64,000 nt of DNA from positions 94,978 to 158,977 of the forward strand of contig NZ_JAKSYM010000369.1 in the NCBI RefSeq assembly GCF_022829545.1, given 5' to 3'. This stretch comes from Methylobacterium sp. J-030 (GTDB lineage Bacteria; Pseudomonadota; Alphaproteobacteria; Rhizobiales; Beijerinckiaceae). The position numbers and the translations under genes were made by a program. A model generated the notes under the pieces. The model searched no databases, was not told the origin of the DNA, and saw only the letters and a program-made list of their open reading frames with translations. Below are positions 1 to 7,150 of this stretch, piece after piece; the first letter of the stretch is position 1; the number at the start of each line of letters is the position of its first letter.

Positions 1-774
1 CCGGGCGCGGTCCACAACGACATCGACCACCGCGGCCTGGAAACTCGCGCAGAGATCGGCCACGTCGCGCTCGGCGAGCGGGGCGATCTTCTCCGCCTCG
101 ATCCGCAGGGCGGTCTTGAGCCCGGAGAGCGAGAAGTCGGCCTCGCGCCGGCCGAGCATCGGCCGGGGCAGGGCGAAGCGCTCGGGATCGCCGGCCGCGG
201 CCATGCGCTCGACCTCGGGGCCGCCGGGATAGCCGAGGCCGAGGAGCTTGGCGACCTTGTCGAAGGCCTCGCCGATGGCGTCGTCGATGGTGGAGCCGAG
301 CCGCACGTAGTCGCCGACGCCGCGCACCGCCAGGAGCTGGGTGTGGCCGCCCGAAACCAGCAGCAGCAGGTACGGGAAGGCGATCCCGTCGGTCAGCCGA
401 GCGGTGAGGGCGTGGGCCTCCAGGTGATTCACGGCGAGCAGCGGCTTGCGGGTCACCAGCGCCAGGGTCTTGGCGGTAACGAGGCCGACTAGCACGCCAC
501 CGATCAATCCGGGCCCGGCCGCCACCGCGATCCCGTCGAGATCGGCCAAGCCGATCCCCGCAGTCCTGAGGGCGCGGTCGATCAGCCGGTCGAGCACCTC
601 CACATGGGCGCGGGCGGCGATCTCGGGCACGACGCCGCCATAGGCCGCGTGCTCGGCGATCTGGCTCAGCACCTCGTCGGCGCGGATCTGCCCGACGCCC
701 TCCGCGTCGATCGAGACCACGGCGGCGGCGGTCTCGTCGCAGGTGGTCTCGATGCCGAGCACCGTCTTCTGCAC
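1..774 (-). CDS. tsaD: tRNA N6-adenosine threonylcarbamoyltransferase TsaD, C-terminus cut by window edge
   Basis: TsaD transfers the threonylcarbamoyl group to A37 of tRNAs reading ANN codons, working in the cytoplasm with TsaB and TsaE. The 258 visible codons give the typical start LGIETTCDET and the metal-binding HLEAH motif at residues 117-121, followed by a SGGHTQL nucleotide-binding loop. The protein is open at position 1, so the last roughly 80-100 residues lie outside the window. I chose the GTG at 774 because a GAGGAG ribosome-binding site sits about 7 bases before it. An in-frame ATG at 801 would add nine residues of unlikely composition. The family call is secure; only the start is uncertain. 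Confidence 0.95.
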   Translation of the reverse strand, partial: MQKTVLGIETTCDETAAAVVSIDAEGVGQIRADEVLSQIAEHAAYGGVVPEIAARAHVEVLDRLIDRALRTAGIGLADLDGIAVAAGPGLIGGVLVGLVTAKTLALVTRKPLLAVNHLEAHALTARLTDGIAFPYLLLLVSGGHTQLLAVRGVGDYVRLGSTIDDAIGEAFDKVAKLLGLGYPGGPEVERMAAAGDPERFALPRPMLGRREADFSLSGLKTALRIEAEKIAPLAERDVADLCASFQAAVVDVVVDRAR

Positions 775-871
775 GGGCGGATCTCCTCGTTCGGGCGGCA
801 TCCTAGCCACCGGCGGGCCCGGCGCGAAGGCGGGGCCGGGTCTGAGCTGCGTCGCGCGAAGGGCTCAAGTC

Positions 872-990
872 GTGGTCTCGAAAGGTCGAGACCTTTCGCG
901 GGTCCAGGGCGGAGCCCTGGTCAAGAACTCAGGGCTCCGCCCTGAGAACCCGCCCAAGGGCTCGCCCTTGGGAAACCCGGATCCCGGATC
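872..990. repeat. GC-rich hairpin repeat, family A copy 1
   Basis: This is a run of short inverted repeats: a hairpin around ggtctcgaaaggtcgagacc, then CAGGGC-GGA-GCCCTG, CAGGGC-TCC-GCCCTG, and CCAAGGGC paired with GCCCTTGG, ending next to gggatcc-like sequence. The same modules recur at 3455-3507, 9421-9476, 22781-22912 and 29331-29375, always beyond the 3' end of at least one gene. Here it lies between the 3' end of the molbindin gene and the start of tsaD. A terminator or mRNA-stabilising role is inferred. Confidence 0.8.
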
Positions 991-1029
991 AAACCGACCC
1001 TCACCCGGGCGGCGCCGCGTCCTGCCGAC

Positions 1030-1239
1030 TCAGTCGACCGCCACCATCACGTCGGAGGCCTTGATCACCGCGTAGGCGGAGCCGCCGGCGACGAGCTTGA
1101 GCGCATCCACCGCTTCGTTGGTGATCGAGGCCGTGACCACCTGCCCGGGGCTGATCTCGATCTTCACGTGCGACGTGGTCGCGCCCTTGTCGACCGAGAC
1201 GACCGTGCCCTTGATGACGTTGCGCGCGCTGATCTTCAT
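1030..1239 (-). CDS. Molbindin-type molybdate-binding protein (single TOBE/Mop domain)
   Basis: This is a 69-residue protein made of one Mop/TOBE domain. It opens with MKISARNVIKGTVVSVDKG, continues with HVKIEI and VVTASITNEAVDALKL, and ends in a SDVMVAVD-like strand. Molbindins assemble into hexamers that store molybdate (or tungstate) in the cytoplasm and buffer it for molybdenum cofactor synthesis. The same domain occurs at the C-terminus of ModC and ModE, but the length and lack of other domains fit a free-standing molbindin. No mod transporter genes are adjacent. The family call is firm; the exact ligand is inferred from the family. Confidence 0.9.
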   Translation of the reverse strand: MKISARNVIKGTVVSVDKGATTSHVKIEISPGQVVTASITNEAVDALKLVAGGSAYAVIKASDVMVAVD

Positions 1240-1313
1240 GAGTCCGATATCCCTGCCGCACCGGGCGGCCCCGGCCGGTCTCCTACAGCATGGCGGGCCC
1301 GCGCGCGACCGCC

Positions 1314-1673
1314 TCAGCGTGAATCCGGGGTGGGATCGCCGTCCGGCTCCTCCTCCCGATCGGCCTCTTCGGGGATCGGCGCGGCCCCCCAGGTGACGAG
1401 CGCCGCGTTGAGGTCGTCGAGGACGAAGTGCCGGGCGCTGGCCCGGTCATACCCGTCGGCCAGGAGATCATCGTAATCGGTGAAGACGTGGCGGGCATAG
1501 GTCACGAGGGCGAGGCGCGCCGCGGTCTCGGGGGCGGCCCGGCGCAGGCCGGGGCTCGCCAGCGCCCGGTCGAGGGCGGCCTCGGCCTCGAAGGCCGGCA
1601 GGCGCGGGGCGATCCGCGCCAGCGCCGACGCCACCGCCTCGCGCCGGTTCCGGGGGGGCATTGCGTCGCTCAC
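1314..1673 (-). CDS. DUF2293-like protein of unknown function
   Basis: This 119-residue soluble protein has a conserved-looking core: RLALVTYARHVFTDYDDLL followed by GYDRASARHFVLDDLNAAL and a tryptophan-containing end. This pattern of alternating Arg/His/Asp resembles DUF2293, a bacterial and fungal domain with no established function. The C-terminus is a short acidic tail. The start ATG at 1673 is preceded on the same strand by a purine-rich stretch. The neighbouring molbindin is on the same strand 74 bases downstream, so co-transcription is possible. The family assignment rests on motif recall, not a search. Confidence 0.65.
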   Translation of the reverse strand: MSDAMPPRNRREAVASALARIAPRLPAFEAEAALDRALASPGLRRAAPETAARLALVTYARHVFTDYDDLLADGYDRASARHFVLDDLNAALVTWGAAPIPEEADREEEPDGDPTPDSR

Positions 1674-1775
1674 CGGGTCGTCTCCGGCGATGTGATTTCA
1701 TCGCCGGGATCCGCTAGGGTCGCGGCCGGAGGAGGCGGGGCAGGCAAACGAGACCCCGCCGGGGAGATCAGGTCC

Positions 1776-2078
1776 ATGGCAACCATCCGTCACGCGGTGA
1801 TCCTGGGCGTCCTGCTCGGGGCGGCTCCGGCCCTGGCCCAGGGACCGGGCCAGGCTCCAGGCACCGCCTCCGGCGCGACCCCGGCCGGCCGGGGCGGGCG
1901 GCAGATCACCGCCACGGGCCAGACCAAGCCCCCCGTCGCCGGCGCGCCGGCCGCCGGGACGCCGCGCCCCGTGAACGAGGCCGAGATGATCAAGGCCCAG
2001 AAGGCTGCGGAAGCCCGCTCGAAGGCCTGGGACAGCAAGATGCGCAACACGATGGGCTCGATCTGCCACGGTTGCTGA
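1776..2078 (+). CDS. Small secreted hypothetical protein
   Basis: This 100-residue protein has a clear Sec signal peptide: a short basic N-terminus, a hydrophobic core (VILGVLLGAAPALA) and a likely cut after ALA at about residue 21. The mature part is Gly/Pro/Ala rich in its first half. It ends in a charged segment NEAEMIKAQKAAEARSKAWD and a final CHGC containing two cysteines. I recognise no named family; similar short secreted proteins are common in Methylobacterium-like genomes. The ATG at 1776 was chosen because it begins the signal peptide; the frame is open further upstream but that part is of non-coding character. It converges with rpsD. Confidence 0.75.
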   Translation: MATIRHAVILGVLLGAAPALAQGPGQAPGTASGATPAGRGGRQITATGQTKPPVAGAPAAGTPRPVNEAEMIKAQKAAEARSKAWDSKMRNTMGSICHGC

Positions 2079-2094
2079 GGCCGGACAAACGCGA

Positions 2095-2119
2095 AGGGGC
2101 CGCCCGATGGGCAGCCCCT
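2095..2119. terminator. Hairpin between convergent genes (bidirectional terminator candidate)
   Basis: AGGGGC at 2095-2100 pairs with GCCCCT at 2114-2119, and an inner CCC/GGG pair closes a GAT loop. It lies between the convergent 3' ends of the small secreted protein gene and rpsD. There is no clean T-tract, which is usual in such GC-rich genomes. Confidence 0.5.
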
Positions 2120-2145
2120 CCGTCGAGACCGTCGCCGGCCGGATC

Positions 2146-2763
2146 TTAGCGGGAGTAGAACTCGATGACGAGGTTCGGCTCCATCTGCACCGGGTAGGGC
2201 ACCTCGGACAGGCCTGGGATACGGGTGACGCGGGCGGTCATCTTGGCGTGGTCCGCCTCGATGTAGTCCGGAACGTCGCGCTCGGAGAGCTGGGTCGCCA
2301 CGATGACGATCTCGAGCTGGCGGGAGGACTCCTTGACCTCGATGAGGTCGCCGGCCTTCACCTGATAGCTCGGGATGTTGACGCGCACGCCGTTCACCTT
2401 GACGTGCCCGTGGTTGACGAACTGGCGCGCGGCGAACGGGGTCGCGACGAACTTCGCCCGGTAGACCACGGCGTCGAGGCGGCGCTCGAGCAGGCCGACG
2501 AGGTTCTCGCCCGAGTCGCCGCGCAGGCGGATCGCCTCGGCGTAGTAGCGGCGGAACTGCTTCTCGGTGATGTTGCCGTAATAGCCCTTGAGCTTCTGCT
2601 TGGCGCGCAGCTGCGTGCCGAAGTCGCTCATCTTGCCCTTGCGGCGCTGGCCGTGCTGGCCGGGGCCGTACTCGCGGCGGTTGACGGGGCTCTTCGGGCG
2701 GCCCCAGATGTTCTGGCCCATGCGGCGGTCGAGCTTGTGCTTCGCCTGAATCCGCTTCGACAT
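2146..2763 (-). CDS. rpsD: 30S ribosomal protein S4
   Basis: S4 is a primary 16S rRNA-binding protein that nucleates assembly of the small subunit body and helps control decoding fidelity. The 205-residue product starts MSKRIQAKHKLDRRMG and contains the S4 RNA-binding domain at about residues 95-160 (LLERRLDAVVYRAKF, then VNHGHVKVNGVRVNIPSY). It ends LVIEFYSR, as in alphaproteobacterial S4. It has no cysteines, so it is the zinc-free form. The ATG at 2763 has GAGAGGA about 8 bases upstream. The frame is open for another 45 codons upstream, but that stretch does not look like S4. It stands alone rather than in a ribosomal protein operon, as is common in this group. Confidence 0.97.
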   Translation of the reverse strand: MSKRIQAKHKLDRRMGQNIWGRPKSPVNRREYGPGQHGQRRKGKMSDFGTQLRAKQKLKGYYGNITEKQFRRYYAEAIRLRGDSGENLVGLLERRLDAVVYRAKFVATPFAARQFVNHGHVKVNGVRVNIPSYQVKAGDLIEVKESSRQLEIVIVATQLSERDVPDYIEADHAKMTARVTRIPGLSEVPYPVQMEPNLVIEFYSR

Positions 2764-2955
2764 GTTTCGCGTCCTCTCGGGATCGAGATTGAGGAACGCG
2801 CCCTCCTCTTCCCGGGCGAAGGCCCGGGACGACAGGGCGGGAGGATCCCGCCCACGGGTGCGCGTGAAAACGCCAAGGGGCCCCGTGCGGAGCCCCATCG
2901 ACGGGCTGCGTCTTAGGGGAAGGCGGCTGTGGGGTCAACCACCGGGGGTTTTGCG

Positions 2956-3450
2956 ATGGACGAAACGGTTGCGATCCGGCGCGCCGGGCCGGCGGACGCG
3001 GAGGCGATCCGGGCACTGGTCGAGGCGGCCTACACCAAGTGGATCCCGCTGATCGGCCGCCTGCCGACGCCGATGCGGGCGGACTACGCCGAGGCCCTGC
3101 TGGCCCACCGCTTCGACCTGCTGCAGGCCGGCCCAAATCTCGCCGCGCTGATCGAGACGCAGGCCGAAGCCGACCATCTGCTGATCGTCAACGTGGCGGT
3201 GCATCCGGCCTTCCAGGGGCATGGCCTCGGCACCCGGCTGCTGGGTCTCGCCGAAGCGATCGCCGCGGAGGCGGGTCTGGCGCAGCTGCGCCTCTACACC
3301 AACAAGAAGTACGTCGCGAACCTGCGCCTCTACGGTGCCCTCGGCTACCAGGTAGAGCGGGAGGAACCCTATGACGGGCCGGGCCGGACGCGGGATGACG
3401 ACATCACCGTGCATATGGTGAAGGGGATGCCGGGACCCGATCGTCCGTGA
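2956..3450 (+). CDS. GNAT-family N-acetyltransferase
   Basis: This 164-residue GNAT protein moves an acetyl group from acetyl-CoA to an amine on an unknown substrate. The N-terminal strand IRRAGPADAEAIRALV is the usual beta1-alpha1 start. The acetyl-CoA pyrophosphate-binding motif A is VAVHPAFQGHGLGTRLL, with QGHGLG at residues 87-92. The late YTNKKYVANLRLYGALGYQ gives the family motif B (NxxLYxxLGY). The ATG at 2956 is in frame with a codon nine residues earlier but begins the conserved part. The substrate cannot be read from the sequence, and neighbours (rpsD, pgm) give no hint. Confidence 0.88.
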   Translation: MDETVAIRRAGPADAEAIRALVEAAYTKWIPLIGRLPTPMRADYAEALLAHRFDLLQAGPNLAALIETQAEADHLLIVNVAVHPAFQGHGLGTRLLGLAEAIAAEAGLAQLRLYTNKKYVANLRLYGALGYQVEREEPYDGPGRTRDDDITVHMVKGMPGPDRP

Positions 3451-3454
3451 TGCG

Positions 3455-3507
3455 TCGGGGCTCCGCCCCGACACCCCGCCAAAGGGCGTAGCCCTTTGGC
3501 AACCCCG
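3455..3507. repeat. GC-rich hairpin repeat, family A copy 2
   Basis: Contains TCGGGGC-TCC-GCCCCGA at 3455-3471 and AAAGGGC-GTA-GCCCTTT just after. It fills the gap between the convergent 3' ends of the acetyltransferase and pgm genes, so a two-way terminator role is plausible. Confidence 0.75.
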
Positions 3508-3508
3508 C

Positions 3509-5143
3509 TCAGGTCACCACGCTCGGCTCGGCCCGGCCGGTGCGGTGCTCGATCTCGGCGATCGTGCGGGCCGCCGCCGCCACGGAGGCGAGGACCTCGG
3601 CTACGGGCAGGTCGAGCCGGTCCGGGGCGTTCTCGTAGCGCTCCAGATAGACCCGCAGCGTCGCCCCGGCGGTGCCGGTGCCCGAGAGCCGGAACACGGC
3701 GCGCGCATCCTCGGCGAAGCCGATGCGGATGCCCTGGCGCTCGGTGAGCGAGCCGTCCACCGGATCGCGATAGGCGAACTCGTCGGCCGTCGACACCGTG
3801 AGGTCACCGATCCGCGTGCCCGGCAGCCCGGCGAGTTTCTCGCGGAGCGCGTCCATCAGGCCGTTGGCGGCGTCCGAATCCACCTCCTCGTAGTCGTGTC
3901 GGGCGTAGTAGTCGCGCCCATAGGTCCGCCAATGGGCCCGCACCAGCGCATCGGCGCGCTCCCCCGTGGCCGCCAGGATGTTGAGCCAGAGCAGCACCGC
4001 CCAGAGCCCGTCCTTCTCGCGCACGTGGTTCGAGCCGGTGCCGGCGCTCTCCTCGCCGCACAGGGTGATGAGGCCCGCATCGAGGAGATTCCCGAAGAAC
4101 TTCCAGCCGGTGGGGGTCTCGTAGGCCCGGATGCCGAGGGCCGCCGCGACCCGGTCGGCGGCGCGGCTGGTCGGCATGGAGCGCGCGACCCCCGCCAGCC
4201 CGCCCGCGTAGCCCGGCGCCCGGTGGGCATGGGCGGCGAGCAGCGCGAGGCTGTCGCTCGGCGTCACGAACAGGCCCGGGGCCACGATCATGTTGCGGTC
4301 GCCGTCGCCGTCCGAGGCGGCACCGAAATCCGGCGCGTCCGGCCCCTGCATCAGGTCGAACAGGTCGTGGCAATGGACCGGGTTCGGATCCGGGTGATGG
4401 CCGCCGAAATCTTCCTTCGGAATGGCGTTGACGACCGTCCCCTGGGGGGCGCCGAGCATGCCTTCCAGGATCGCGGTCGCGTAGGGGCCGGTCACCGCGC
4501 TCATGGCGTCGAAGCGCATGCGGAAGCCGGAGGCGAACAGGCGCGACACCGCGTCGAAATCGATGAGCGTGCGCATCAGTTCGGCATAGTCGGCCACCGG
4601 GTCGATCACCGTGACCGTCATGGCGCCGAGCTTGGTCTCGCCGAGCCGGTCGAGGTCGAGATCCGGGGCCTCGACGAGGCGGTACTCGGTCAGCGCCTTG
4701 GCCCGCTCGAAGATGGCGTTGGTGAGGGATTCAGGCGCCGGTCCGCCATTGGCCGCATTGAACTTGATGCCGAAATCGCCCTCCGGCCCACCCGGGTTGT
4801 GGCTCGCCGACAGGACGATGCCGCCGAGCGCCTTGGCCTTGCGGATCACGCAGGAGGCGGCGGGCGTCGAGAGCAGGCCGCCTTGCCCGACCAGCACCCG
4901 GCCGAACCCGTTGCCGGCGGCGAGGCGCAGCGTCTTCTGCACCACCTCGCGGTTGAGAAACCGGCCGTCGCCGCCGAGCACCAGCGTCGCGCCCGCCTTG
5001 TCGGGCAGGGTGTCGAAGATCGCCTGGACGAAGTTCTCGACGTAGTTCGGCTGCCGGAACACCGGTACCTTCTTGCGCAGGCCGGAGGTGCCCGGTTTCT
5101 GGTCGGGGAAGGGGGTGGTGGCGACGGTGGTCGGAGTCGTCAT
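3509..5143 (-). CDS. pgm: Phosphoglucomutase (alpha-D-glucose phosphate-specific)
   Basis: Interconverts glucose 1-phosphate and glucose 6-phosphate in the cytoplasm, linking glycogen, trehalose and cell-envelope sugar synthesis to central metabolism. The 544-residue length matches the eukaryote-like, glucose-specific PGM group. The catalytic phosphoserine loop is SASHNPGG (Ser at about 114), the metal-binding loop is DGDGDR, the sugar-binding loop is CGEESAG, and the phosphate-binding region RLSGTGTAG lies near the C-terminus. The ATG at 5143 starts MTTPTTVATTPFPDQKPGTSG. An open frame runs another 24 codons upstream without family character. The 3' end abuts a hairpin repeat shared with the convergent acetyltransferase gene. 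Confidence 0.95.
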   Translation of the reverse strand: MTTPTTVATTPFPDQKPGTSGLRKKVPVFRQPNYVENFVQAIFDTLPDKAGATLVLGGDGRFLNREVVQKTLRLAAGNGFGRVLVGQGGLLSTPAASCVIRKAKALGGIVLSASHNPGGPEGDFGIKFNAANGGPAPESLTNAIFERAKALTEYRLVEAPDLDLDRLGETKLGAMTVTVIDPVADYAELMRTLIDFDAVSRLFASGFRMRFDAMSAVTGPYATAILEGMLGAPQGTVVNAIPKEDFGGHHPDPNPVHCHDLFDLMQGPDAPDFGAASDGDGDRNMIVAPGLFVTPSDSLALLAAHAHRAPGYAGGLAGVARSMPTSRAADRVAAALGIRAYETPTGWKFFGNLLDAGLITLCGEESAGTGSNHVREKDGLWAVLLWLNILAATGERADALVRAHWRTYGRDYYARHDYEEVDSDAANGLMDALREKLAGLPGTRIGDLTVSTADEFAYRDPVDGSLTERQGIRIGFAEDARAVFRLSGTGTAGATLRVYLERYENAPDRLDLPVAEVLASVAAAARTIAEIEHRTGRAEPSVVT

Positions 5144-5611
5144 GCGTGGGCGTCTCCCGGGATCTTGCGCTTCAATGCCTGTCCAGCGGCGCGGCGTCAT
5201 CAGCTGTGGCGACAACGGCGACCTTTATTTCACGGTGTTTCGCCGGATCGGGCGACGGAATCCGCACTTCTCGGCAGCCCAGGGATGCTGGGACGTTGCG
5301 CCGGCCGAGAGCCCTTGGTTGAATCCCCCAAGCTGCCAGACAAGGCGAGGGAAGAACACCATGGCGGGCGGACCAGCACAGACCGATCCGAACGGAACGT
5401 GGCTAAAGCCCTTCGAACCGGCTGCACCACTCTCCGGGCATCAATTTTCCCGCGTAAAATGACGGGCTTCAATGTCGTTGACGGGGGTTCCGCCGCGGTG
5501 CCATTTACAAGATGGCTGATTGCATATCTGCTATTTAGACGCGGCGATCAAGACATCTTGTGGTAAAATTAAATCATTGACTTTTGCTCACACGCCACTT
5601 TGAATTGGAGG
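5144..5611. other. Intergenic: pgm upstream region and left junction of AT-rich insert
   Basis: Besides the possible small frame at 5361-5462 this stretch holds the pgm promoter region and, from about 5455 on, AT-rich DNA leading into the DUF3800 gene. I see no integrase, tRNA or clear direct repeat that would define an attachment site. Confidence 0.5.
5361..5462 (+). CDS. Possible 33-residue small protein at the edge of an AT-rich insert
   Basis: A short frame starts at an ATG preceded by GAGGGAAG about 6 bases upstream, a good ribosome-binding site. It encodes MAGGPAQTDPNGTWLKPFEP and a further 13 residues. The base composition changes from GC-rich to AT-rich almost exactly at its stop codon, so it could be a real small gene or the 5' part of a longer gene cut off by the insertion. 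No family is recognised. Confidence 0.35.
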   Translation: MAGGPAQTDPNGTWLKPFEPAAPLSGHQFSRVK

Positions 5612-6514
5612 ATGTGCGATAGCTCCGCCCCTACGTTTCCTTATGAGTACGTCGCTTATATAGATGAAGCAGGGGATCCGGGCCTCAGCCGGGTGAAACC
5701 CAATTTCACAAATGGCGCAAGCGAATGGCTGATCGTGTCTGCCGTCGTAGTAGCGCGTCCACGTGAGAATGAAGTCGGTCAGTGGGTCCGGTCAATGATC
5801 GGGCGACTGAAAAATCATCAGCGGAAGAGCATCCACTTCGCGGATCTTAATGCGGCAAAAAGGTCTTTCGTTTGTGCTGATTTGGCAAACCGTCCGGTGC
5901 GCTGTTTCGTAGTCGCCTCTAACAAAAAGAACATGCAGGGCTACAAGAATCCATTTGCTGAAAAAATATCAATGGATGTCAACTGGTTTTATTGCTGGTT
6001 AACACGACTACTTCTAGAACGAGTAACTTATTGGGTCGAGAAACAATCCATTTCAAAATTTGGCGCGCCTAAGAAACTGAGACTTGAATATAGCGCTCGA
6101 GGCGGTCTTTCCTATTCTCAGCTGAGTGCATATTTTGAATTACTGAGAGTAAAAAGCGGCGATCTCAAATTGCCATTAGGAAATTTACGCTGGTCCACAA
6201 TAGACAGAGATCAAGTATTTATATATCCCCATGAACAGCGTGCCGGCCTACAAATGGCCGATATAGTAGCAAGCGCGTTCTTCAAAGCTTGCGATGTCTA
6301 TGATACAGGAGCATGCGATCCGCAATTTGCAAAATTGTTGTCGCCGCGCATGGCACGTGACCCTGATAAAATGTCCGGCAGGATCTGCGGCTTTGGGGTT
6401 AAATTAATGCCAAAATGGAACTTGGCAAAATTGCTACCCGAACAGCAAGTGATATTTAACGAATACGGGTATCCTGGATCTCAGTGGTGGGACCCGGACT
6501 CGTCTATTCCATGA
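5612..6514 (+). CDS. DUF3800 domain protein in an AT-rich insert
   Basis: This 300-residue protein begins with the DUF3800 signature AYIDEAGDPG (acidic pair at about residues 18-19) and later shows QRAGLQMADIVASAFF, matching the family's C-terminal Q-x-ADxxA element. DUF3800 is predicted to adopt an RNase H-like fold. It is repeatedly found in mobile and defence-type neighbourhoods, but its activity is not firmly established. The gene is visibly AT-rich and uses codons rare in its neighbours, a sign of recent transfer. The start is uncertain: a GGAGG directly touches the ATG at 5612, and a TTG at 5600 is also in frame. No partner gene is present. Confidence 0.85.
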   Translation: MCDSSAPTFPYEYVAYIDEAGDPGLSRVKPNFTNGASEWLIVSAVVVARPRENEVGQWVRSMIGRLKNHQRKSIHFADLNAAKRSFVCADLANRPVRCFVVASNKKNMQGYKNPFAEKISMDVNWFYCWLTRLLLERVTYWVEKQSISKFGAPKKLRLEYSARGGLSYSQLSAYFELLRVKSGDLKLPLGNLRWSTIDRDQVFIYPHEQRAGLQMADIVASAFFKACDVYDTGACDPQFAKLLSPRMARDPDKMSGRICGFGVKLMPKWNLAKLLPEQQVIFNEYGYPGSQWWDPDSSIP

Positions 6515-6774
6515 GCGGCTAAGCCCAGCTTCGGCATTTTGCTGAGCGTCTCACGAATGCCACGGGACTACAAATACCCGCAGCCGAGGGATACCCGGCG
6601 CCCCACCACAATCATGTTAAGCGAAAAGACTAAGAAAGTCAACCCGATTATTTGAACTTTGACATTAGGCTAATAACTTGTTCGCATTAGGATTTCGATT
6701 TTGCGTCGATCTCGCCGATGTCAGCCCGACGGCAAGCAGGACCATCAACTGCGTGTCGAGGAGAACAACTCGCG

Positions 6775-7074
6775 TCATCCTTCGGCCAGTTCACGGATCT
6801 TCACCGAAGGCAGCTCGGTCTCGTCGTTGGGGATGCGGACGACCTTGTAGGTCCGCCTCGGCTGGCTCGCACCGGCGAAGGCACCCCATTGAGCCGTCGT
6901 CTCATCGCTCGGCCGCAGAAGACCGAAGGTGATCAGCCACGCAGCGTCCTGCTTATCGAACACGACTTCCTCGAGGCGCAAGTCGGAGATCGGCTCATCC
7001 GAGAAAACGGCCCTGAGATAATCCCTCGCCTTCGCGATCGCCTGCTTCACGTCCACGATCGACTCCGCGTGCAT
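6775..7074 (-). CDS. Small conserved-looking protein of unknown function
   Basis: This 99-residue soluble protein starts MHAESIVDVKQAIAKARDYL and contains EPISDLRLEEVVFDK, an aromatic strand (AAWLITFGLL) and a C-terminal TYKVVRI...LPSVKIREL. The alternating strand/helix pattern and the final SVKIRE look like a compact alpha/beta fold, but I recognise no named family. The ATG at 7074 has GGAAGAGGCGG upstream. The frame is open 20 codons further with poor composition. It lies 76 bases downstream of methylmalonyl-CoA mutase on the same strand, next to the AT-rich insert. Its own composition is GC-rich, so it seems native. Confidence 0.65.
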   Translation of the reverse strand: MHAESIVDVKQAIAKARDYLRAVFSDEPISDLRLEEVVFDKQDAAWLITFGLLRPSDETTAQWGAFAGASQPRRTYKVVRIPNDETELPSVKIRELAEG

Positions 7075-7150
7075 CCGTCCGCCTCTTCCGTAATCTATCC
7101 GGCGGACGGTTCGGGGCGCAAACGCCCCGATCAAGCTGCGCGAGCCGCGC

